The notes beneath the pieces were generated by a model. It was not told the origin of the DNA and did not search any database. It saw only the letters and a list, made by a program, of their open reading frames with translations. A stretch of 64,000 nucleotides of DNA from Streptomyces sp. NBC_01478 (GTDB lineage Bacteria; Actinomycetota; Actinomycetes; Streptomycetales; Streptomycetaceae): assembly GCF_036227225.1 (NCBI RefSeq), contig NZ_CP109444.1:7235501-7299500 (forward strand), written 5' to 3'. Shown piece after piece: positions 7,994 to 16,479 of this stretch. The position numbers and the translations under genes were made by a program. Position 1 is the first letter of the stretch. The number at the start of each line of letters is the position of its first letter.

Positions 7994-9595
7994 CTAGAGG
8001 GGGATGTTGCCGTGCTTCTTGGGGGGCAGGGACTCGCGCTTGGTGCGGAGTTGGCGTAGGCCCCGGACCACGTGGCGGCGGGTGTCGGAGGGGAGGATCA
8101 CCGCGTCGATGTAGCCGCGTTCGGCCGCGATGTAGGGGTTGAGGAGGGCGTCCTCGTACTCCTGGATGAGGCGGGCCCGGGTCGCGTCCAGTTCCCCGGC
8201 CGCCTCCGCCTCGGCGATCGTGCGGCGGTGCAGGATGTTGACCGCGCCCTGGGCGCCCATGACGGCGATCTGGGCGGTCGGCCAGGCGAGGTTGAGGTCG
8301 GCGCCGAGGTGCTTGGAGCCCATGACGTCGTAGGCGCCGCCGAAGGCCTTGCGGGTGATGACCGTGATGAGCGGGACCGTCGCTTCCGCGTACGCGTAGA
8401 TCAGCTTCGCGCCCCTGCGGATGATGCCGTAGTGCTCCTGGTCGACGCCCGGGAGGAAGCCGGGGACGTCCACGAAGGTGAGGACCGGGACGTTGAACGC
8501 GTCGCAGGTGCGGACGAAGCGGGCCGCCTTCTCGGACGCGTCGATGTCCAGGCAACCCGCGAACTGCATGGGCTGGTTGGCGACGACGCCGACCGGGCGG
8601 CCCTCGACCCGGCCGAAACCGGTGAGGATGTTCGGCGCGAAGAGTGGCTGGGTCTCGAAGAACTCCGCGTCGTCCAGGACGTGTTCGATCACCGTGTGCA
8701 TGTCGTACGGCTGGTTCGCGCTGTCCGGGACCAGGGTGTCCAGCTCGCGGTCCTCGTCCGTGAGGGCGAGGTCCGCCTCCTCCGCGAACACCGGGGGTTC
8801 GCTGAGGTTGTTGGACGGCAGGTACGACAGGAGCTGCTTGACGTACTCGATCGCGTCCTTCTCGTCGCCGGCCATGTGATGGGCCACGCCCGAGACGGAG
8901 TTGTGGGTGCGCGCCCCGCCCAGCTCCTCGAAGCCGACGTCCTCGCCGGTGACCGTCTTGATGACGTCCGGGCCGGTGATGAACATGTGCGAGGTCTGGT
9001 CGACCATCACCGTGAAGTCGGTGATCGCGGGGGAGTAGACGGCACCGCCCGCGCACGGGCCGACGACCAGGCTGATCTGCGGGATCACCCCGCTCGCGTG
9101 CGTGTTGCGGCGGAAGATCTCGCCGTACGCCCCGAGGGAGGCCACGCCCTCCTGGATGCGGGCGCCGCCGGAGTCGTTGATGCCGATGACCGGACAGCCC
9201 GTCTTCAGCGCGAAGTCCATCACCTTGACGATCTTCTGGCCGTAGACCTCGCCCAGGGCCCCGCCGAACACCGTGAAGTCCTGCGAGAACAGGGCGACCG
9301 GGCGGCCGTCGACCGTGCCGTAGCCGGAGACGACTCCGTCGCCGTAGGGGCGGTTCTTCTCCAGGCCGAAGTCCGTGGACCGGTGCCGGGTCAACTCGTC
9401 GAACTCGACGAAGGACCCCTCGTCGAGGAGCAGCTCGATCCGCTCACGGGCCGTCAACTTGCCCTTGGCGTGCTGTTTTTCGACCGCACGTTCCGAGCCC
9501 GCGTGCGTCGCTTCCTGGATGCGGCGCTGAAGATCCGCGATCTTCCCGGCGGTTGTGTGGATGTCGATCTCTTGAGGCGCTTCCGGCTCGGACAT
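7994..9595 (-). CDS. pccB: propionyl/acetyl-CoA carboxylase beta subunit (carboxyltransferase)
   Basis: The protein has 533 residues and the two crotonase-like halves of acyl-CoA carboxyltransferases. The N half holds [20 protein letters not shown] with the oxyanion-hole glycines; the C half holds [14 protein letters not shown] and [17 protein letters not shown]. It transfers CO2 from biotinyl-AccA2 to propionyl-CoA or acetyl-CoA. The start ATG 9595 gives MSEPEAPQE, and GGGAG lies upstream; an upstream TTG (9622) adds only nine unlikely residues. It is divergent from birA, whose product biotinylates the partner subunit. Confidence 0.95.
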   Translation of the reverse strand: MSEPEAPQEIDIHTTAGKIADLQRRIQEATHAGSERAVEKQHAKGKLTARERIELLLDEGSFVEFDELTRHRSTDFGLEKNRPYGDGVVSGYGTVDGRPVALFSQDFTVFGGALGEVYGQKIVKVMDFALKTGCPVIGINDSGGARIQEGVASLGAYGEIFRRNTHASGVIPQISLVVGPCAGGAVYSPAITDFTVMVDQTSHMFITGPDVIKTVTGEDVGFEELGGARTHNSVSGVAHHMAGDEKDAIEYVKQLLSYLPSNNLSEPPVFAEEADLALTDEDRELDTLVPDSANQPYDMHTVIEHVLDDAEFFETQPLFAPNILTGFGRVEGRPVGVVANQPMQFAGCLDIDASEKAARFVRTCDAFNVPVLTFVDVPGFLPGVDQEHYGIIRRGAKLIYAYAEATVPLITVITRKAFGGAYDVMGSKHLGADLNLAWPTAQIAVMGAQGAVNILHRRTIAEAEAAGELDATRARLIQEYEDALLNPYIAAERGYIDAVILPSDTRRHVVRGLRQLRTKRESLPPKKHGNIPL

Positions 9596-9693
9596 CGGGA
9601 TTGCGGCTCCCTGCCTGCTCAAAAGGGGGGACGGTTACTCATTCGTAGAGTAGTGGCGGGCCTACCGATCGGCAGTGCGGCGTACAACACACC

Positions 9694-9699
9694 TAGGGT
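9694..9699 (+). promoter_or_regulatory. -10 box of a leaderless birA promoter
   Basis: TAGGGT is followed by seven bases and then ATG 9707. No ribosome site is visible before this ATG, which supports a leaderless mRNA. Confidence 0.5.
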
Positions 9700-9706
9700 G
9701 GCTTGC

Positions 9707-10570
9707 ATGACGCCGCGAGATGCCTCAGACGACAGCAGCCGTTGGTCCGATCTGGAACGGCCGCCCCTCAACGCCGGCGCGCTGCGCCGCGGACTCGTGC
9801 GGGCGGGCGGGCTGTGGACCGGCGTGGAGGTCGTGCAGTCCACCGGTTCCACCAACACCGACCTCGTCGCCCTGGCCGCCGCCGGCAAGGCCGCCGAGGG
9901 CACCGTCCTGGTCGCCGAGGAGCAGACCTCCGGGCGCGGGCGGCTCGACCGGCAGTGGTCGGCACCGGCCCGCTCCGGGCTGTTCTTCTCCGTCCTGCTG
10001 GAGCCGGACGACGTCCCCGTGGCCCGCTGGGGCTGGCTCCCGCTGCTCACCGGCATCGCCGTCGCCACCGGCCTGGCCCGCTCGGCCGGCGTCGACACGG
10101 CACTCAAGTGGCCCAACGACCTCCTGGTCACTGTCGGTGGCGAGGAACGCAAGGCCGGCGGCATCCTCGCCGAGCGCGCGGGCGACGACGCCGTGATCGT
10201 CGGCGTCGGCATCAACGTCAGCCTGCGCGAGGACGAGCTGCCCGTGCCGCAGGCGGGCTCCCTGGCCCTGGCCGGAGCCGTCGCCACCGACCGCGATCCC
10301 CTGCTGCGGGCGGTTCTACGGTCCCTGGAGCACTGGTACGACAAGTGGCGCGCGGCGGGCGGCGACCCCGTGGCGAGCGGCCTTCAGGAGACCTACGCGG
10401 CCGGCTGCGCCACGCTCGGCCGGACCGTACGGGCCGAACTGCCCGGGGACCGGTCGATCACGGGCGAGGCCGTCGCGATCGACGGCGACGGGCGGCTCGT
10501 CCTCGCCACGGAGGACGGCGTGCAGGAGCCCGTGGGGGCGGGCGACATCGTCCACCTGCGCCCCGCGTGA
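9707..10570 (+). CDS. birA: biotin--[acyl-CoA carboxylase] ligase
   Basis: The protein has 287 residues. It carries the BirA catalytic motifs: STGSTNTDL, the biotinyl-AMP loop GRGRLDRQW, KWPNDLLV, KAGGILAE and VGVGINV, then a C-terminal SH3-like domain. There is no N-terminal helix-turn-helix, so it is a monofunctional ligase that attaches biotin to Lys555 of AccA2 rather than an E. coli-type repressor. It is divergent from pccB across 111 bp. ATG 9707 is chosen because a -10 box lies seven bases before it. Confidence 0.93.
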   Translation: MTPRDASDDSSRWSDLERPPLNAGALRRGLVRAGGLWTGVEVVQSTGSTNTDLVALAAAGKAAEGTVLVAEEQTSGRGRLDRQWSAPARSGLFFSVLLEPDDVPVARWGWLPLLTGIAVATGLARSAGVDTALKWPNDLLVTVGGEERKAGGILAERAGDDAVIVGVGINVSLREDELPVPQAGSLALAGAVATDRDPLLRAVLRSLEHWYDKWRAAGGDPVASGLQETYAAGCATLGRTVRAELPGDRSITGEAVAIDGDGRLVLATEDGVQEPVGAGDIVHLRPA

Positions 10571-10687
10571 CCCCGACCGCTCTTGTGGCGGCTCTGTCCG
10601 TGTGACTCACGGAGTGAGCTGGCCCACACCTGCCGTAGCATTGGGCCCGGTCGATACCTGACCGTGGCAGATCGGAAGGCAGCAGGC

Positions 10688-11815
10688 GTGACCGTCGACG
10701 ACACGGGCTCCGGCGCGGACGCGGACGGCCGGGTAGCCCCCGATGCCGCCGAGCCCGGTGAGAACCCGCTCGCGCTGCGGCTCGAAGGGCTCATCCTCGG
10801 CGCGGAGCGCCGCTACACCCCCTTCCAGGCGGCCCGCACCGCCGGCGTCTCCATGGAGCTGGCGACCCGCTTCTGGCGGGCCATGGGCTTCGCCGACGTG
10901 GGCCAGGCCAAGGCGTTCACCGAGGCGGACGTCCTCGCGCTGCGCCGCCTGGCCGGTCTTGTCGAGGCGGGGCTGCTGAGCGAGGCGATGGCCGTGCAGG
11001 TGGCCCGCTCCACCGGGCAGACCACCGCCCGGCTGGCCGGCTGGCAGATGGACTCGTTCCTGGAGGGCCTGACCGAGCCGCCCGAGCCGGGCATGTCCCG
11101 CACCGAGGTGACGTACCCGATCATCGAGCTGCTGCTGCCCGAGCTGGAGGAGTTCCTCGTCTACGTCTGGCGGCGCCAGCTCGCCGCCTCGGCCGGCCGG
11201 GTCGTGCAGGCCGGCGACGACGAGGAGATGGTCGACCGGCGGCTCGCGGTGGGCTTCGCCGACCTGGTCGGCTTCACGCGCCTGACCCGCCGCATGGAGG
11301 AGGAGGAACTCGGCGAACTCGTCGAGGCCTTCGAGACCACCGCCGCCGACCTGGTGGCCGCGCGCGGCGGCCGTCTCATCAAGACCCTCGGCGACGAGGT
11401 CCTCTTCTCGGCGGACGACGCCGGGGTCGCCGCCGAGATCGCGCTGCGCCTCATCGAGACCATGGCGGGCGACGAGACGATGCCCGAACTCCGCGTCGGC
11501 ATCGCCTTCGGCACGGTGACGACCCGGATGGGCGACGTCTTCGGCACGACGGTCAACCTCGCCTCGCGGCTCACCTCGATAGCTCCCCGCGACGCCGTCC
11601 TCGTCGACAGCGCCTTCGCCGAGGAACTCATCCGCAGCGGCGAGGCCCCCGCCTCCGAGGCGGAGGCCGCCGAAGCCGCGGCCACCGCCGAGAAGGAGGG
11701 CGAGGAACCGCCGACGTACCGCTTCGCGCTCCAGCCGATGTGGCAACGCCCCGTGCGCGGCCTGGGAGTTGTCGAGCCCTGGCTGCTCACGCGCAGGGAC
11801 TCGTCACCGGCGTAG
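10688..11815 (+). CDS. cya: class III adenylate cyclase
   Basis: The protein has 375 residues. Residues 1-180 form the actinobacterial cyclase regulatory region. Residues 185-330 are the class III catalytic domain, with metal-binding Asp in GFADLVGFTRL, the substrate Lys and second Asp in LIKTLGDEVLF, and NLASRL with the catalytic Asn and Arg. It makes cAMP from ATP. In Streptomyces, cAMP influences germination and antibiotic production. No membrane segment is seen, so it is cytoplasmic. GTG 10688 follows GGAAGG by eight bases. Its last 12 bases overlap the convergent gene. Confidence 0.93.
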   Translation: MTVDDTGSGADADGRVAPDAAEPGENPLALRLEGLILGAERRYTPFQAARTAGVSMELATRFWRAMGFADVGQAKAFTEADVLALRRLAGLVEAGLLSEAMAVQVARSTGQTTARLAGWQMDSFLEGLTEPPEPGMSRTEVTYPIIELLLPELEEFLVYVWRRQLAASAGRVVQAGDDEEMVDRRLAVGFADLVGFTRLTRRMEEEELGELVEAFETTAADLVAARGGRLIKTLGDEVLFSADDAGVAAEIALRLIETMAGDETMPELRVGIAFGTVTTRMGDVFGTTVNLASRLTSIAPRDAVLVDSAFAEELIRSGEAPASEAEAAEAAATAEKEGEEPPTYRFALQPMWQRPVRGLGVVEPWLLTRRDSSPA

Positions 11816-12430
11816 CACCTCGTCCACGCAGAGGCCGATGATCGGCACGCAGAGGCTTGGCCGACTCGGCGCGGGGGCAGGGGAGTTGGCGGTCCGGCTC
11901 GGGGTGGGTGTGGGCGTGGGTGTGCGGGTGGGTGCGGGCTCCGCGGTCGACGTCGGGCCGGGAACCGGTGCCTGAGGCGGTGGCGTGGTGGCCGTCGTCG
12001 CCTCCGGGATGGTCGTGGGGGTCACGTACGCGGGCGTCCGCGCCGCCGTCGCGTACGGAGTCGGTACGACCCCGGAGGCCATGGTCGGATTCGCGCTCAC
12101 GCCGCCCATCACCGAGGTCGCCGAGGGGATCGCCGTGGGGTCGGCGCTGATCGTGGCGGCCGCGTTGGCGGGGCGGTCGGTGCCCTCGCCGGTGCCGGTG
12201 TCCGCGTCCGGGCGGGGCTCCGCCTCCGCCGTGCCCACGCCGCCGACTCCGGATTCGGGAGTCAGTCGTACGAGGCTCAGCACACCGGCTGCCACGGCGA
12301 GGCCGCCTGCGGCGAGCAGGATCTTGCGGGGGCGGGGGCGGCGGTGCCGGCCGCGCGGGGTCCGGGGGAGGGGCGGCGGCTCCATGTCCGCGGTGTCCCC
12401 GGCCCGTTCCGCCTTCGTGGTCGTCGTCAC
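11804..12430 (-). CDS. membrane-anchored Pro/Thr-rich hypothetical protein
   Basis: The protein has 208 residues. A basic stretch (RGRHRRPRPRK, residues 26-36) precedes one hydrophobic segment (ILLAAGGLAVAAGVLSLV), giving a type II topology. About 120 residues rich in Thr, Pro and Ala follow, including TRTPTPTPTPSRT. The last 20 residues form a conserved-looking cap with two cysteines (SLCVPIIGLCVDEVLRR). The two close cysteines could form a disulfide outside the cell. Start GTG 12430. The 3' end overlaps cya by 12 bp on the opposite strand. I do not recognise the family. Confidence 0.7.
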   Translation of the reverse strand: MTTTTKAERAGDTADMEPPPLPRTPRGRHRRPRPRKILLAAGGLAVAAGVLSLVRLTPESGVGGVGTAEAEPRPDADTGTGEGTDRPANAAATISADPTAIPSATSVMGGVSANPTMASGVVPTPYATAARTPAYVTPTTIPEATTATTPPPQAPVPGPTSTAEPAPTRTPTPTPTPSRTANSPAPAPSRPSLCVPIIGLCVDEVLRR

Positions 12431-12549
12431 GATCCCCTCCCCTGTGGTGTGGCGGACGCACGTTATGCGCTTCTGTGGGCGGTGCGGCGGGAGTTGGGCG
12501 GGATGTCACCCGAACGGGGAAGGCCCGTGCGATGATCGGGGCGAGTTCT

Positions 12550-12565
12550 GTTAACCCACGTTAAC
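12550..12565 (+). promoter_or_regulatory. paired GTTAAC sites before the enoyl-CoA hydratase gene
   Basis: Two GTTAAC hexamers are separated by CCAC, directly before the AGGAGG ribosome site at 12567. The arrangement is both a direct and an inverted repeat, as expected of a dimer-binding operator. Confidence 0.4.
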
Positions 12566-12577
12566 CAGGAGGCGGTC

Positions 12578-13384
12578 ATGAGTGAGGAGCGGTTCGAGAC
12601 GCGGTTCGGGGAGTTCGTGCTGGTGCGGCGGCACGGGTACGTCGCGGAGCTCGTCCTGGATCGGCCCAAGGTCATGAACGCCGTCTCCACGGCGATGGCG
12701 GGCTCGATCGCCACGGCTTGTGCGGCACTGGGGGCGGACCGGGACGTACGCGTGACCGTGGTGACGTCGTCGCACGAGCGGGCGTTCTGCGTCGGTGCGG
12801 ACCTGAAGGAGCGCAACTCCCTCACGGACGCGGAACTCGTACGACAGCGCCCGCTCGCGCGTGCGGCGTACACGGGGGTCCTGGAGCTGCCCATGCCGAC
12901 GATCGCCGCGGTCCACGGTTTCGCGCTGGGCGGTGGTTTCGAACTCGCCCTGTCCTGCGACCTGATCGTGGCGGACGGTACGGCCGTGGTGGGGCTGCCG
13001 GAGGTGTCGGTGGGGGTGATTCCGGGGGGTGGCGGTACGCAGTTGCTGCCCCGGCGGGTGGGTGCGGCCCGGGCGGCCGAACTGATCTTCACCGCGCGGC
13101 GGTTGGAGGCGGACGAGGCGGCTGGGCTGGGGCTGGTGGATGTCCTGGTGTCGGCCGGGCGGGATCGGGAGGAGGCGCTGGCGCTGGGCTCGCGGATCGC
13201 GGCGAATTCGCCCGTCGGGCTGCGGGCGGCCAAGCGGGCGTTGCGGGTGGGGTACGGGTTGGATCTGCGGGCCGGGCTCGAGGTCGAGGACGCGGCGTGG
13301 CGGGCGGTGGCGTTCTCGGGGGATCGGGCGGAGGGGGTGGCCGCGTTCAACGAGAAGCGGGCGCCGGAGTGGCCGGGGGAGTAG
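12578..13384 (+). CDS. enoyl-CoA hydratase/isomerase family protein
   Basis: The protein has 268 residues with the crotonase fold: AFCVGADLKERNSL gives the first oxyanion-hole residue, GFALGGGFELALSCDLIVAD the second, and LPEVSVGVIPGGGGTQ carries the Glu expected for hydration. It likely hydrates enoyl-CoA in fatty acid, isoprenoid or branched-chain amino acid breakdown; the substrate cannot be told. A strong AGGAGG lies six bases before the ATG. The stop codon runs into ten consecutive G residues (13384-13393). Monocistronic, with GTTAAC sites upstream. Confidence 0.88.
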   Translation: MSEERFETRFGEFVLVRRHGYVAELVLDRPKVMNAVSTAMAGSIATACAALGADRDVRVTVVTSSHERAFCVGADLKERNSLTDAELVRQRPLARAAYTGVLELPMPTIAAVHGFALGGGFELALSCDLIVADGTAVVGLPEVSVGVIPGGGGTQLLPRRVGAARAAELIFTARRLEADEAAGLGLVDVLVSAGRDREEALALGSRIAANSPVGLRAAKRALRVGYGLDLRAGLEVEDAAWRAVAFSGDRAEGVAAFNEKRAPEWPGE

Positions 13385-13482
13385 GGGGGGGGGGCGATAC
13401 AGGACCACCCGCCAACGCGCCCAGCACCAGGCCCCCGACACCTGTTCGCCGCATCAATGTCCCGCTATGTCCCAAACCTCCC

Positions 13483-13488
13483 TAGCCT
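13483..13488 (+). promoter_or_regulatory. -10 box of a leaderless promoter
   Basis: TAGCCT is followed by six bases and then ATG 13495. The in-frame GTG at 13492 would be a less likely start. Confidence 0.5.
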
Positions 13489-13494
13489 GGAGTG

Positions 13495-14640
13495 ATGGGT
13501 GAGGACAGGCGGCTGGCGGCCGTGGTGGAGCTGGCGCAGGGGATGGCTGCGGCGCACACCCCGCGGGAGTCCTGGCGGGCTGCGGCGGTCGGCGCGTGCC
13601 GGGCGCTGGACGGGAGTTTCGCCGCGCTGTCCGTGTGGGAGCGGGAGCTGGGCCGGCTGCGGGTCCTGGTGAACGTGGGGGAGCGGGCGGCGGGCGAGGA
13701 GGAGTTCCCGGACGGCGAGACCTATCCGGTGCACCAGTTCCCTGAGATCACCGAGTTCCTGCACGAGCGGTGGGCCGGCGGCGGTGAACCCAACGCCTGG
13801 GTCGAGACCGCCGAGGGGCCGGCCGCGGGCAGCCCCGGGTACTGCCACCAGCGTGTGGCGGCGCTACGGCGCCGGAGGCGCGGATGTTGTGTGGTCGCCC
13901 CGATCGTGCTGCACGGGCGGGCCTGGGGTGAGCTGTATGTGGCGCGGCCGGTCGGTGCGCCTGTGTTCGACCGGGGGGACGCTGATTTCGCGACGGTCCT
14001 CGCTTCTGTGGTGGCGGCCGGGATCGCTCAGACCGAGCGGCTGGAGGAGGCGCGGCGGCTTGCCTTCACGGACGCGCTCACCGGGCTCGCCAACCGTCGA
14101 GCGGTTGATGTGCGGCTCGACGAGGCTGTCGAGCGGCACCGGCGTGACGGGGTCGTGGTCAGCCTCGTCGTGTGCGACCTCAACGGGCTCAAGCGCGTCA
14201 ACGACACCCGGGGGCACGCGGTCGGGGACCGGCTGCTCGAACGCTTCGGCTCGGTGCTGTCGCTGTGCGGGGCGATGCTGCCGGGTGCGCTCGCCGCGCG
14301 GCTCGGCGGGGACGAGTTCTGTCTGCTCGCGGTCGGGCCGCCCGCCGACGAGGTGGTCGACGCGGCGACCGAACTGTGCCGCAGGGCATCCGAGTTGGAG
14401 CTGGGCGAAGGCGTCGCGTGCGGGGTCGCGTCCACCGAGGACCCGATCGGGGCGGTGCGGTCCGGCCGGCGGCTGTTCCGGCTCGCGGACGCGGCCCAGT
14501 ACCGGGCGAAGGCGCTCCGGGCGGACCGGCCGGTCGTCGCCGGGCGCGACGGGCCGGACGATCCGGTGGTGCGGCTTGCCGACTCCCCTACGCCGGAGAT
14601 GCCTGCCGAGCGGCGGCGGTTCCGGGGGCGGCGGGCGTGA
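13495..14640 (+). CDS. GAF-GGDEF diguanylate cyclase
   Basis: The protein has 381 residues. Residues about 15-180 look like a GAF-type sensor domain, and residues 190-345 form the GGDEF domain, beginning at FTDALTGLANRRAVD. The active-site motif is intact (RLGGDEFCLL, residues 271-275 being GGDEF), so synthesis of c-di-GMP from GTP is expected. No RxxD inhibitory site lies five residues before it, suggesting weak product inhibition. No membrane helix is seen. In Streptomyces, c-di-GMP controls development through BldD and WhiG-RsiG. The signal sensed by the GAF-like part is unknown. Confidence 0.88.
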   Translation: MGEDRRLAAVVELAQGMAAAHTPRESWRAAAVGACRALDGSFAALSVWERELGRLRVLVNVGERAAGEEEFPDGETYPVHQFPEITEFLHERWAGGGEPNAWVETAEGPAAGSPGYCHQRVAALRRRRRGCCVVAPIVLHGRAWGELYVARPVGAPVFDRGDADFATVLASVVAAGIAQTERLEEARRLAFTDALTGLANRRAVDVRLDEAVERHRRDGVVVSLVVCDLNGLKRVNDTRGHAVGDRLLERFGSVLSLCGAMLPGALAARLGGDEFCLLAVGPPADEVVDAATELCRRASELELGEGVACGVASTEDPIGAVRSGRRLFRLADAAQYRAKALRADRPVVAGRDGPDDPVVRLADSPTPEMPAERRRFRGRRA

Positions 14641-14662
14641 CGCCTGCGGTTCGTGGTGGGTC

Positions 14663-14774
14663 GGCGACGTGTCGGGGGGTATCCGTCCTCGGAACGGCGC
14701 GGAATCGGTCTCTCGAGAAAGGGGCCTCGCTGACGCGCCAACCGCTGCGGGCGGACACCCCCCGACACGTCGCC
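14663..14774 (-). repeat. structured inverted-repeat element, copy B
   Basis: A 112-bp element with 23-bp inverted ends (14663-14685 and 14752-14774). Read on the minus strand it aligns throughout with copy A at 613-725. The one mismatch in its arms becomes a G-U pair in a minus-strand RNA. The outer six base pairs differ from copy A but remain complementary. It lies between the GGDEF gene and hutH. Confidence 0.8.
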
Positions 14775-14856
14775 TTGGCGCCGTACCCGGCCGGCGGTCC
14801 GCTCGGCTCGCCGATTCCGGTGACCTATCTGTAAGGGTCTCAGTGGGTGCCCGGTA

Positions 14857-14885
14857 GTGACACTGCTGCATTCAATGCGTACGCT
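14857..14885 (+). promoter_or_regulatory. hutH promoter, leaderless
   Basis: GTGACA (14857-14862), a 17-bp spacer and TACGCT (14880-14885) are close to the vegetative promoter consensus. ATG 14893 follows seven bases later, so the mRNA is probably leaderless. Confidence 0.6.
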
Positions 14886-14892
14886 CCTGAAT

Positions 14893-16437
14893 ATGGATAT
14901 GCACACTGTGGTGGTGGGGACGTCCGGGGTCACCGCGTCCGACGTTCTTGCCGTGGCGCGTGGGGGCGCCCGGATCGAGCTTTCGGGCGAGGCCCTCGCG
15001 GCGCTCGCCGCGGCGCGGGAGATCGTGGACGCGCTGGCCGCCAAGCCGGAGCCCGTCTATGGCGTGAGCACCGGGTTCGGGGCCTTGGCGTCGCGGCACA
15101 TCAGCCCGGAACTGCGGGCCCAGTTGCAGCGCAACATCGTTCGTTCGCACGCCGCCGGGATGGGGCCGCGGGTGGAGCGGGAGGTCGTGCGGGCCTTGAT
15201 GTTCCTGCGGCTCAAGACCGTCTGCTCGGGGCACACCGGTGTGCGGCCCGAGGTCGCGCAGACCATGGCCGATGTGCTGAACGCCGGGATCACGCCCGTT
15301 GTGCACGAGTACGGCTCCCTCGGGTGCTCCGGTGACCTTGCTCCGCTCTCCCACTGCGCGCTCACGCTGATGGGCGAGGGGGACGCGGAAGGTCCGGACG
15401 GGGGCGTGCGGCCCGCCGGTGAGCTGTTGGCGGAGGCCGGGATCGCGCCTGTCGAGCTGCGCGAGAAGGAGGGCCTCGCCCTTCTCAACGGCACCGACGG
15501 CATGCTCGGCATGCTGGTCATGGCCCTCGCCGACCTCGACATGCTCTACAAGTCCGCCGACGTCACCGCGGCGCTGAGTCTGGAAGCCCTGCTCGGCACC
15601 GACAAGGTGCTCGCGCCCGAGCTGCACGCCATCCGCCCGCACCCCGGGCAGGGTGCCAGCGCCGCCAACATGCTTGCCGTGCTTGCCGGTTCGGAACTCA
15701 CCGGGCATCACCAGGACGGCGCGCCCCGGGTCCAGGACGCGTACTCGGTGCGGTGTGCTCCGCAGGTCGCCGGCGCCGGGCGGGACACCATCGCGCACGC
15801 CCGCCTTGTCGCGGAGCGGGAGTTGGCGTCGGCCGTCGACAACCCCGTTGTGCTGCCCGACGGTCGGGTCGAGTCCAACGGCAACTTCCATGGCGCGCCC
15901 GTGGCTTACGTCCTCGACTTCCTCGCCATCGCTGTTGCCGACCTCGGTTCGATCGCCGAGCGCCGTACCGACCGGCTGCTCGACAAGAACCGCTCGCACG
16001 GACTGCCGCCGTTCCTCGCGGACGACGCCGGTGTCGACTCCGGGCTGATGATCGCCCAGTACACGCAGGCCGCGCTGGTCAGTGAGATGAAGCGGCTCGC
16101 CGTGCCTGCCTCCGCCGACTCGATTCCGTCCTCCGCGATGCAGGAGGATCATGTCTCCATGGGATGGTCGGCCGCGCGCAAGCTGCGTACCGCCGTCGAC
16201 AACCTCACCCGGATCATCGCCGTCGAGCTGTACGCGGCCACGCGTGCGGTGGAGTTGCGCGAGGGGCTGGCCCCGGCGCCTGCCTCCCGCGCGGTCATCG
16301 ATGCCGTACGGGCGGCGGGAGTTGAGGGTCCGGGGCCGGATCGGTTCCTGTCTCCCGACCTCGCCGCGGCGGACGCCTTCGTGCGCGGCGGGCATGTCGT
16401 CGAGGCCGTGGAGAAGGTCACCGGGCCTTTGCGGTAG
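14893..16437 (+). CDS. hutH: histidine ammonia-lyase
   Basis: The protein has 514 residues. It releases ammonia from histidine to give urocanate, the first step of histidine use. The electrophilic MIO group should form from Cys145-Ser146-Gly147 in GSLGCSGDLAPLSH; most bacterial enzymes have Ala-Ser-Gly, but Cys is usual in Streptomyces as I recall. Other family motifs are YGVSTGFGALA, QDAYSVRCAPQV and SNGNFHG. MDMHTVVVG matches the start I recall for the S. griseus enzyme; ATG 14899 is the alternative. No other hut genes are nearby. Confidence 0.95.
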   Translation: MDMHTVVVGTSGVTASDVLAVARGGARIELSGEALAALAAAREIVDALAAKPEPVYGVSTGFGALASRHISPELRAQLQRNIVRSHAAGMGPRVEREVVRALMFLRLKTVCSGHTGVRPEVAQTMADVLNAGITPVVHEYGSLGCSGDLAPLSHCALTLMGEGDAEGPDGGVRPAGELLAEAGIAPVELREKEGLALLNGTDGMLGMLVMALADLDMLYKSADVTAALSLEALLGTDKVLAPELHAIRPHPGQGASAANMLAVLAGSELTGHHQDGAPRVQDAYSVRCAPQVAGAGRDTIAHARLVAERELASAVDNPVVLPDGRVESNGNFHGAPVAYVLDFLAIAVADLGSIAERRTDRLLDKNRSHGLPPFLADDAGVDSGLMIAQYTQAALVSEMKRLAVPASADSIPSSAMQEDHVSMGWSAARKLRTAVDNLTRIIAVELYAATRAVELREGLAPAPASRAVIDAVRAAGVEGPGPDRFLSPDLAAADAFVRGGHVVEAVEKVTGPLR

Positions 16438-16444
16438 GGCAGTT

Positions 16445-16474
16445 GGGGCCCGGTCGTGGCAACGGCCGGGCCCC
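16445..16474. terminator. hairpin between hutH and the lipoprotein gene
   Basis: A 9-bp stem, GGGGCCCGG (16445) with CCGGGCCCC (16466-16474), begins seven bases after the hutH stop. The convergent gene ends at 16480, so it may serve both. Confidence 0.6.
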
Positions 16475-16479
16475 GTACG

